From the NCBI GenBank assembly GCA_028724245.1, contig JAQYDI010000031.1, positions 1 to 64,000 of the forward strand: 64,000 nucleotides of DNA. The letters are read 5' to 3'. This document shows, in pieces, positions 56,657-64,000 of this stretch (position 1 is its first letter; each line of letters opens with the position of its first letter). The notes under the pieces were generated by a model. It was given only the letters and a program-made list of their open reading frames with translations. It was not told the DNA's origin and did not search any database. The stretch comes from Lachnospiraceae bacterium. GTDB taxonomy: Bacteria; Bacillota; Clostridia; Lachnospirales; Lachnospiraceae. The translations under genes and the position numbers were made by a program.

Positions 56657-57673
56657 CTATCCTGCCTCGCAAAACGGATCTTCGATTCCCGCAAATGCAA
56701 ACTTCCGAAGCATCGTTTCCGGCAGCCGCGGCCTCGACATCCGCCCGTCTTCATAAAATACCGTTACGGTATTCACTCCCTGACATCGGTCAAAAAGAGC
56801 TGCCTGTTCTATTCTTCTGCAGATTCCCTTTCCGGGCACATTGTAGCAGCCGATCAGAACGCCCAGATTCAGAAAAGAATATACATCATCCGTTACATCC
56901 TTTTTCAGCATACTGCAGATACGATCCGGTATCTTTCTGACATCATCCGTATGGATCGTAGTCATGCAGCTGACCCCCGTAGACATGGATTCCAGCAGAT
57001 ACTCTGCTTCCAGCGATCTGGCCTCGGAAAGAATCAGCCATCCGGGAAGCTGACGCATGGAAGCCTTAATTGCCTTTCCATAAGAGAAAGTATCTCCCAC
57101 TTTAATCTCGATCCCATCCTTATCCGGATTAATGGCACGATAACGAATCTCCAGATTATCTTCAATGGTGATTACTTTTTTATTCGCGGGAATATATGCT
57201 GTCATCGCTTTCAGATACTCTGTCTTTCCTGCCCCCGGAAGACCTGCAGCCACCAGAGTAAGCCCTGCACGCACCGCATTGGCCATAAAAATGTCCAGTT
57301 CCGCTGTACAGTAACCCGTGTCCAGCATACGTCTGCGATCCAGTCTCCGTATCCCCGGTGTCTTGCGTATGGAAATACTTCTGCCGGTATTCGTTACAGA
57401 CTCATGAATGATGGAAATGCGCAGTTCATCCGTCTCAGCCTCAAGCAGCGGTTCATACTGATTAAAGGAACGATTCATCAGATTGGCAATCCTCATGCTG
57501 AACCGGTTCAGAAAGCCGGTATCTGCCTGAAAAGAAGCTACACGATATCTGCCTCTGGTCAGATGATCCACCCAAAGATCTTTCCCATTGTAATTGATAT
57601 CTGTAATCTGCCCATCCTTTATAAACGGAAACAGTTCCCCGAATACTTCATCCTCCAGATACAACTTTGCCAA
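56657..57673 (-). CDS. CpaF/TadA-like secretion ATPase
   Basis: ISIRKTPG, VAAGLPGAGKTEYLKAMTAYIP (Walker A), ITIEDNLEIRY, GWLILSEARSLEAEYLLESMSTGVSCMTTIHTDD. Confidence 0.85.
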   Translation of the reverse strand: MAKLYLEDEVFGELFPFIKDGQITDINYNGKDLWVDHLTRGRYRVASFQADTGFLNRFSMRIANLMNRSFNQYEPLLEAETDELRISIIHESVTNTGRSISIRKTPGIRRLDRRRMLDTGYCTAELDIFMANAVRAGLTLVAAGLPGAGKTEYLKAMTAYIPANKKVITIEDNLEIRYRAINPDKDGIEIKVGDTFSYGKAIKASMRQLPGWLILSEARSLEAEYLLESMSTGVSCMTTIHTDDVRKIPDRICSMLKKDVTDDVYSFLNLGVLIGCYNVPGKGICRRIEQAALFDRCQGVNTVTVFYEDGRMSRPRLPETMLRKFAFAGIEDPFCEAG

Positions 57674-57683
57674 ACTTTCCCCC

Positions 57684-57833
57684 CTACGCCAGCGCTGAGC
57701 TTGTAAAATCGCTGATTGTCTTCAGTACAGCTGACTGAATGGCTTTCCCTACCGGCTCCGACATGGCCACCAGAATCATAATGCAGGCAATTACAAAAAT
57801 CGCAATCCCATATTCCTCAAGAAACGCTTTCAT
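57684..57833 (-). CDS. Flp-like small hydrophobic pilin candidate (49 aa)
   Basis: MKAFLEEYGIAIFVIACIMILVAMSEPVGKAIQSAVLKTISDFTSSALA; GGAAAGGAGGACAATG start; directly upstream of the TadA-like gene. Confidence 0.6.
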   Translation of the reverse strand: MKAFLEEYGIAIFVIACIMILVAMSEPVGKAIQSAVLKTISDFTSSALA

Positions 57834-57896
57834 TGTCCTCCTTTCCGTTCTGTATCCGGACAGGTGCTTTCTATCCCATCTTTCCAAAAACAGAAC

Positions 57897-57960
57897 TGAC
57901 ACATGTGATATATAAATCCGTTACGAATTTTACAATAACACATGTGTCAATTCTTGTCAA
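57897..57960 (-). promoter_or_regulatory. Predicted promoter with operator-like 11-bp inverted repeat, upstream of the Tad-like operon
   Basis: TGACACATGTG (57897-57907) and its exact reverse complement CACATGTGTCA (57939-57949); minus -35 TTGACA at 57955-57960, -10-like TATTGT at 57932-57937. Confidence 0.5.
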
Positions 57961-58031
57961 TATAGTCATAAAATTATAATATTGTTTATAGTCCGTTTAT
58001 ATTTTACCGGAAAATTTAACAGACCCACAGA

Positions 58032-58955
58032 TCAGTCTTCCCATACCTTTTCCGGATACATGCCGTTTTGACGCATGGATCCCAATGCATCTACAACAGA
58101 CTGCTTATCTTCATGGTATGTTACCCCGTACCATTTGTCCTCAGATTTCAGAACTTTTACATCCGCTTTTCCTTCTTCCAGCAGTGCTGTCACAACAAAA
58201 GGCAGGAAATACTCACATTTCAGAGGATTTGAGGGCAGATTGTCTTTCAGGAAACCGGCAAAACGATCTTCCAGCTCCTTCAGAAAGCTTTTTCCAAATC
58301 CCCACATATTCATGGAAACAACTGTTTCAGGAGAAATATCCGTCCATGTCTCCCCTTTATCTTCGGAATAAGCAGCTCCGTCTCCTTTTTTGACGATCAT
58401 GGTACGTTCGGTTACACTGCTCAGATTGCTGTTTTCATCCGTCACGCAGCAGCCCCTGGAAACATGTCCGTTTTCTGTCAATGTATTGCCGAGACGATAT
58501 CCCACCATAACATAATGGTACTTTTCATCATCTTCTGCAGATGACAGATAACTGTAAATCTGTCTGAATGCCGACTTTCCATAATAGTCATCGGAATTGA
58601 TTACAGCAAAGGGACCATCAATTACATCTTTGCAGCAAAGCACTGCATGGGCAGTACCAAAAGGCTTCACACGCCCCTCGGGAACTTCAAACCCTTCCGG
58701 CAGATTGGCCAGTTCCTGATAAACATACACGATTTCCGCATGGCCTGCCGCCCTTTTTCCGATTCCTTCACGGAATGCTTCTTCATTCTCTTTCTTTATA
58801 ATAAATACAATTTTCTTAAAACCGGCTTCAATGGCATCATAAATGGAATAATCAATAATAATATTTCCCCAGGGATCCACAGGGTCGATCTGTTTCAAAC
58901 CTCCGTACCGGCTTCCCATACCGGCTGCCATAATTACGAGTGCAGGTTCTTTCAT
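58032..58955 (-). CDS. Nucleotidyltransferase (sugar-NTP transferase like)
   Basis: ALVIMAAGMGSRYGGLKQIDPVDPWGNIIIDYSIYDAI; FAVINSDDYYG. Confidence 0.88.
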   Translation of the reverse strand: MKEPALVIMAAGMGSRYGGLKQIDPVDPWGNIIIDYSIYDAIEAGFKKIVFIIKKENEEAFREGIGKRAAGHAEIVYVYQELANLPEGFEVPEGRVKPFGTAHAVLCCKDVIDGPFAVINSDDYYGKSAFRQIYSYLSSAEDDEKYHYVMVGYRLGNTLTENGHVSRGCCVTDENSNLSSVTERTMIVKKGDGAAYSEDKGETWTDISPETVVSMNMWGFGKSFLKELEDRFAGFLKDNLPSNPLKCEYFLPFVVTALLEEGKADVKVLKSEDKWYGVTYHEDKQSVVDALGSMRQNGMYPEKVWED

Positions 58956-59109
58956 CTTGTTCCTCCTTCAATCCGGATCATCTGCCCGCTGCCGGACAGT
59001 GTATCTTTAAAAACTGCTTTCGGGACTCTGTTTTCTGCAGGATTTCCCGACCACATCATTATAGTACAAATGCTATTTTGTGACCAGCCTCTGTTCTTAT
59101 AAAATTGTT

Positions 59110-60432
59110 TTATTCTTTTGCACAATCCTGCAGTTTCGAATGTACCATTTCCTGTTTCTGAAATTCTGTTTCTCCATCCACGGTTTCAGAATTCAAGCTT
59201 TCTATCTGCGATCTTCTGCGCATCCGGCTGCTTCGGCCGCACAGCATGCCTTCTGCTTCCAGAAGCCGGTACAGAGTGGGAGAAAAGTGAAATTCCCTCA
59301 TCAGATTTTCTACTTCTTCCAGATACTGTTCTTTGCCCGACGCATCATGGCGGACAGCACGGATCAGCAGATTTTTCGGCGTATTTTCCAGATCCACAAA
59401 CTCCATCAGCTGCGTTTTATAACCGCAGTATTCCAGCAGATTGGCACGTATGGCATCTGTCATCAGTGCGGCTGTCCTCTCCTTCACAATTCCGTAACGC
59501 CCCAGCAGAGACAGATTATCACTGGAAAACTGTTTGTTCAGTTCATGCTGGCAGCAGGGAACCGAAAAAATCATACCGGCTTTCCAGCAGATTGCATGGA
59601 ACAGAGCATAATCCGTTGCCGTATCGCATGCATGAAGCGTAATCACCATGTCAGCAGGCTTTTCGCTTTTATAGCCGTTGATATCGCCCATCTCAAAATG
59701 AAGACCGGTATAGCCGTATTTTTCTGCAGCTCTGTTGCAGTTGTCGATTACTGTTTCCTTCAGATCCAGACCGGTCATATCAACCTTGATATGCCGTATC
59801 TGTGTAAAATAATAATACAGAATAAACGTAAGATATGATTTCCCGCATCCGAAATCCACAATTTTCAGACAGTCCCGATCCAGATTTTTTACCGCATCAT
59901 CCACAATCTCCACAAAACGGTTGATCTGACGGAACTTATCCTGCATGGAAGCTGCAACCCGGCCATCCTTTGTGAAAATCCCCATGTCCACCAGCGGCGG
60001 AATGATCTCTCCTTCTGCCAGAATGTACTGCTTCTTCCGGTTATGTTCCATCTGTGCCTGAGGTTTCGTGCTGTTTTCCTGAAGATTTTTCTTTTTCCAG
60101 GACACCTTTCCTTTTCTGGAGATCAGAATGCTGAACTCACATGTTTCCGACCATGCATTCATCTGCAGAAACTCCTCCGGCATAAAATCGATGCAGCGGG
60201 AAACACCTCTGGAAAACGCCAGATTTTCATGAAAAACCTGCGTTTTTGTATATCGCTCCACCTGATAATAGCCCTTTTTCAGCAAAATGTTGATTTTCTT
60301 GTTCTCCTGACCTTTGGAAACCGGCTTGCTGATCACCAGTTTATAGGGTCTGGCATCCATGATTTCCTGCAGATAACCGGCAAGTATCGTTTTTATTTTC
60401 TCCAGATCCGTCTGATTCCTGTTATTTTCCAT
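59110..60432 (-). CDS. Class I SAM-dependent methyltransferase
   Basis: LKIVDFGCGKSYLTFILYYYF, VITLHACDTATDYALFHAI, FSVPCCQHELNKQF. Start trimmed to 60432 (AGGAGGGAGAACATGG). Confidence 0.85.
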   Translation of the reverse strand: MENNRNQTDLEKIKTILAGYLQEIMDARPYKLVISKPVSKGQENKKINILLKKGYYQVERYTKTQVFHENLAFSRGVSRCIDFMPEEFLQMNAWSETCEFSILISRKGKVSWKKKNLQENSTKPQAQMEHNRKKQYILAEGEIIPPLVDMGIFTKDGRVAASMQDKFRQINRFVEIVDDAVKNLDRDCLKIVDFGCGKSYLTFILYYYFTQIRHIKVDMTGLDLKETVIDNCNRAAEKYGYTGLHFEMGDINGYKSEKPADMVITLHACDTATDYALFHAICWKAGMIFSVPCCQHELNKQFSSDNLSLLGRYGIVKERTAALMTDAIRANLLEYCGYKTQLMEFVDLENTPKNLLIRAVRHDASGKEQYLEEVENLMREFHFSPTLYRLLEAEGMLCGRSSRMRRRSQIESLNSETVDGETEFQKQEMVHSKLQDCAKE

Positions 60433-61096
60433 GTTCTCCCTCCTGCCGGAGAATCCGCAGAATGTCTTCCGGAGCAGCTGCAATACCATCCGCTCCTGCC
60501 TTTTCCAGCTCCTCACGGCTTCCGTATCCGAACAAGACACCGATGGCTGCAATCCCGTGTTTGTGCGCTCCGATAATGTCATACTCCCGGTCTCCCACCA
60601 TCACTGCTGATGACAGGTTTTCATCGGTAATTCCCGCCTGCCTCAGCGCTTCTTCCACCACCTCGGCTTTGTTAACACGGGTTCCGTCCAGAAAACTTCC
60701 TACAATTCCGTCAAAGAAAGGAGTCAGCCCGAAGTGATCCAGAATCTGCTCGCTGAATACCTGCGGCTTGGAAGTTGCCAGATAAATCCGGCAGCCGGCT
60801 TCCTTCAGCCGGCGCAGCGTTTCCTCCATACCATCGTAAACAGTATTTTCAAAAATGCCGCCGGCGCTGTAATATTCCCGGTAATACTGTACCGCTTTTG
60901 CAGCCTCCTCCGGTGAAAAACCGTAAAACCGCTCAAAAGAATCATTCAGCGGAGGTCCGACAAAACGCCGCAGAACGGCCCTGTCAGGATTTTCAATACC
61001 GAATCTGCCCAGTGCATACTGCACGGAATTCATAATGCCCGGGCCGGAATCAGTCACAGTCCCGTCCAGGTCAAATAAAACCACCTGATATTTCAT
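60422..61096 (-). CDS. HAD family hydrolase, phosphoglycolate-phosphatase-like
   Basis: VVLFDLDGTVTDSGPGIMNSVQYAL, IYLATSKPQVFSEQIL, MVGDREYDIIGAHKHGIAAIGVLFGYGS. Confidence 0.92.
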   Translation of the reverse strand: MKYQVVLFDLDGTVTDSGPGIMNSVQYALGRFGIENPDRAVLRRFVGPPLNDSFERFYGFSPEEAAKAVQYYREYYSAGGIFENTVYDGMEETLRRLKEAGCRIYLATSKPQVFSEQILDHFGLTPFFDGIVGSFLDGTRVNKAEVVEEALRQAGITDENLSSAVMVGDREYDIIGAHKHGIAAIGVLFGYGSREELEKAGADGIAAAPEDILRILRQEGEHGK

Positions 61097-61249
61097 ATCC
61101 AGTCTCCTTGTATTGTTTATATTGTATACTATTTTATATACTATTCGTGTTATATATACTGCTGCTGTTCAAAACCAGCCTCGAAAACACTGCGTGTTTC
61201 CCCGGTATGGCATATCCACTAAGCAGATTCATACAGCAACATACTGCTT

Positions 61250-62383
61250 TTACCAGTCTTCCCCGTCGTCTCCGGCAAACGTTTCATCTACGCAGTCAGC
61301 TGCTTCCATGATATCCGGCAGCCAAAATGCTCCCGCAGCCACAGCCAGATCAGCTGCCATAAGAAACAGAAAATCTGCCAGACATGGAGACAGCACAGAC
61401 ATGCATCCCGCAATCAGAAGCGCCAGCGGAATCCCCACAAATACTGCGGTACTCATGTTTTTCAGGAATCTCCGCTGTCTGCGCTCTGTAAAAGCCAGCT
61501 TTTCCCGTATTTTCTCAAATTCCGGCCGGATCCGGATCACACCGGCCGCCGCCGGCAATACAGCCAGTATAATGAAACCCGCCGCATACCATCCTGCTGC
61601 CGCATGAAGCTGTTTCAGCCGGTACAGAGCCGTTATGTATACCATCAGCGCATCAAACGCCATACATGTCGTATACAGAAGCATCTGCTCCGCTCCCCGC
61701 ATCTCCGGCTCCTGAATCCATTTCCCAATCAGGCGCTGTATCAATCCGGCCAGATAAACACTGCCCACGGCAGAAGCCGCAAAAAACATTAGATACAGTA
61801 TAATCAAAAACACCGTTCCCGACAGGTAACGCGTCTTCTTTTCAACCAGATCAACCCCAGCTGCTTCACTCTGTTCCCTGACAAAAGCCATGGCGCAGCT
61901 GTCTGTTTCCTGATTTCCCGCCTTTTCCAGCTGTTCCTCCAACAGATCTCTGATCTCCAGATAATCTGTCCTTTCCAGCCCTCCGTTTTCCTCCAGAAAA
62001 TCATCCAGTTCCTTTTGATCCATAACAGAAAGCTTCCAAACCACCGCCTGAGGTACTCTGAACTTCTCTTCCAGCTCTGACATGCTGTCTGAAGACTTAT
62101 AACGATCATCCAGATAGTAGAGCCCGTCTTCCTTCTTCTCATAACAATCGTTCCACAAGGCCTTTTCGGAATCCGACATATACAGTTCCGCTCTCTGCCA
62201 TGCATCCTGCGTCAGTGCATCCGCTGCCATATATTGAATACCGCTGCTTTCTGCACCGGTATTCCTCATGCGGTACACCGAATCTGAAATTCCGGCAATA
62301 CAGTACAATTCCACCAGAAAAAGCAGAAAAAGTCCGCCCACATACTGCCAGTTTGCCAGCAGATTTTTCGTAATACGCTTCAT
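61250..62383 (-). CDS. Multi-TM membrane protein of unknown function
   Basis: MKRITKNLLANWQYVGGLFLLFLVELYCIAG plus C-terminal TMs; RBS AAAGGAGAG before ATG 62383. Confidence 0.65.
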   Translation of the reverse strand: MKRITKNLLANWQYVGGLFLLFLVELYCIAGISDSVYRMRNTGAESSGIQYMAADALTQDAWQRAELYMSDSEKALWNDCYEKKEDGLYYLDDRYKSSDSMSELEEKFRVPQAVVWKLSVMDQKELDDFLEENGGLERTDYLEIRDLLEEQLEKAGNQETDSCAMAFVREQSEAAGVDLVEKKTRYLSGTVFLIILYLMFFAASAVGSVYLAGLIQRLIGKWIQEPEMRGAEQMLLYTTCMAFDALMVYITALYRLKQLHAAAGWYAAGFIILAVLPAAAGVIRIRPEFEKIREKLAFTERRQRRFLKNMSTAVFVGIPLALLIAGCMSVLSPCLADFLFLMAADLAVAAGAFWLPDIMEAADCVDETFAGDDGEDW

Positions 62384-62515
62384 TTTTCTCTCCTTTATCT
62401 TTTTTCTCACTTCAGTATAACACAGGTTGCCCTTTTCGGAATACAAAATTATCTTTTTTGGTCAGTATGCCTTGATTTCAAAAAAATCCCAAAAAAGTAT
62501 CGGTAAATGTGCGCC

Positions 62516-62545
62516 TTGACACTCCGCCCCCGCGATTATTATAAT
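62516..62545 (+). promoter_or_regulatory. Predicted sigma-A promoter for glgP
   Basis: TTGACA (62516-62521) - 18 bp - TATAAT (62540-62545). Confidence 0.7.
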
Positions 62546-62641
62546 AAACACTGATTCCAATTATAAGTTAATCTGGAAAATTGTGTCAACCACACCTTTT
62601 CCGGATACTCTGTAACAAGAGGTACACAGGAGGTATGAAGA

Positions 62642-64000
62642 ATGAGCACAACCTTGGATAAGGAAACATTCAAAGCTGATGTAAAGAACTACCTGAAAAC
62701 ACTTTACAGAAAAACAGTTGACGATGCAAGCAAACAGCAGATTTTCAATGCCGTTGCCTATGCATTAAAGGAAGTCATTGTTGAACAGTGGATGGCAACG
62801 CACAAAGCCTACGATGAACAGGATGCCAAGATGGTATATTACCTGTCCATGGAATTTCTGATGGGCCGCGCACTGGGCAACAACATCATCAATCTGCAGG
62901 CATCTGAAGTGGTAAAATCTGCTCTCGATGAACTGGGTCTGGATCTGAATGTGATCGAAGATCAGGAAAGAGACTATGCGCTTGGTAATGGCGGTCTTGG
63001 CCGTCTTGCTGCATGTTTCCTGGATTCTCTGGCAACTCTGGGCTATCCCGCATACGGATGTGGTATCCGTTACAAATACGGTATGTTCAAACAGCAGATC
63101 GTTGACGGTTATCAGAAAGAAGTTCCGGATGACTGGCTGAAAAACGGCAACCCCTTTGAAATCCGCCGTGATGAATACGCCAAAGAAGTACGCTTCGGCG
63201 GCTACACAAAGGTAGAATACGATTCCAACGGACGCCCCCATTACAAACAGGAAGGCTATCAGGCTGTACGCGCCGTTCCCTATGATCTGCCCATCGTCGG
63301 CTACGGCAACAACGTAGTCAATACGCTGCGTATCTGGGATGCAGAACCTGTAACCGCATTTGATCTGGAAGATTTCGGCCGCGGCGATTACCGCAAGGCT
63401 GTTGAATCGGAAAATCTGGCAAGAAACATCGTAGAAGTTCTCTACCCCTGCGACGATCATTATGCCGGTAAGGAACTGCGTCTGAAACAGCAGTATTTCT
63501 TTATTTCCGCTTCTATTCAGACCGCTGTTAAAAAATACCTGAAGAACCCCAAACATACGGATATCCGCAATCTGCCGGAAAAGGTATGCTTCCAGCTGAA
63601 CGATACCCATCCCACGGTTGCTGTTCCTGAACTGATGCGTCTGCTGATGGATGAATACGGTCTGGAATGGAACGAAGCATGGGAAATCACCAATAAAACC
63701 TGCGCTTACACCAACCACACGATCATGGCTGAAGCACTGGAAAAATGGCCCATCGAGCTGTTCTCCCGTCTGCTGCCCCGTATCTACCAGATCGTGGACG
63801 AAATCAACCGCCGTTTCTGTATCGAACTGCAGCAGAGATACCCTGACCGTTACAAGGAAAAAATTGCAAAGATGGCAATTATCTACGACGGACAGATCCG
63901 CATGGCCAACATGGCAATCGTTGCAGGCTTCTCCGTAAACGGTGTTGCACGCTTACATACTGAAATTCTGAAGAATCAGGAACTGAAGGATTTCTACGAG
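62642..64000 (+). CDS. glgP: Glycogen/starch/alpha-glucan phosphorylase, 3' end beyond window
   Basis: Own translation MSTTLDKETFKADVKNYL...VYYLSMEFLMGRALGNNIINL...LGNGGLGRLAACFLDSLATLGYPAYGCGIRYKYGMFKQ...CFQLNDTHPTVAVPELMRLLMDE. RBS AGGAGG; missing from the ORF track because it is open at the edge. Confidence 0.96.
   Translation, partial: MSTTLDKETFKADVKNYLKTLYRKTVDDASKQQIFNAVAYALKEVIVEQWMATHKAYDEQDAKMVYYLSMEFLMGRALGNNIINLQASEVVKSALDELGLDLNVIEDQERDYALGNGGLGRLAACFLDSLATLGYPAYGCGIRYKYGMFKQQIVDGYQKEVPDDWLKNGNPFEIRRDEYAKEVRFGGYTKVEYDSNGRPHYKQEGYQAVRAVPYDLPIVGYGNNVVNTLRIWDAEPVTAFDLEDFGRGDYRKAVESENLARNIVEVLYPCDDHYAGKELRLKQQYFFISASIQTAVKKYLKNPKHTDIRNLPEKVCFQLNDTHPTVAVPELMRLLMDEYGLEWNEAWEITNKTCAYTNHTIMAEALEKWPIELFSRLLPRIYQIVDEINRRFCIELQQRYPDRYKEKIAKMAIIYDGQIRMANMAIVAGFSVNGVARLHTEILKNQELKDFYE

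Noticed and set aside
57684-57902. 72-aa version of the Flp-like ORF
   Set aside because: A strong GGAAAGGAGG RBS supports the shorter start at 57833; the extension overlaps the inferred promoter/leader region.
62765-63718. 317-aa minus-strand ORF
   Set aside because: Antisense to glgP, whose plus-strand translation is unmistakable.

Overview
The window looks like a chromosomal segment from a Lachnospiraceae/Clostridia-type bacterium, inferred from protein content. Almost all genes are on the minus strand. From left to right: (1) an exopolysaccharide (EPS) locus, about 1-14843, with an EpsG-like polymerase, a sugar-transferase/GT4 fusion, a CapD-like dehydratase, two tandem BY-kinases, an Ig-like anchored protein and a CpsB phosphatase. 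It is interrupted by an AT-rich accessory segment, about 2.8-7.8 kb, carrying a RloA/RloB-type pair and a sigma-like/DUF4367-like pair. (2) Housekeeping genes: acpP, ybaK, an ABC transporter, a eukaryotic-type HisA, pyrF and two tRNA-Gln(CTG). (3) A nuclease-helicase fusion and a split tetrapyrrole cluster: hemB, cobA-hemD, hemC, cbiK, then hemL, a Met8-like gene and hemA, with nifJ (PFOR) and fbp between the two parts. (4) efp, yqeG, nrdR, ylmC and prfC. (5) A long tightly packed minus-strand series: a three-gene module with a divergent Hsp70/actin-like protein and a 1062-aa protein, then rarA, a polysaccharide deacetylase, and a stripped-down Tad/Flp-like pilus locus. (6) A nucleotidyltransferase, a methyltransferase, a HAD phosphatase, and the 5' part of glgP at the right edge. 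The strongest candidates for under-described biology are the 45.3-50.8 kb module, the minimal Tad-like locus with an operator-like inverted repeat at its promoter, and the sigma-like protein without region 4. Family names were assigned by reading motifs; no database search was run.
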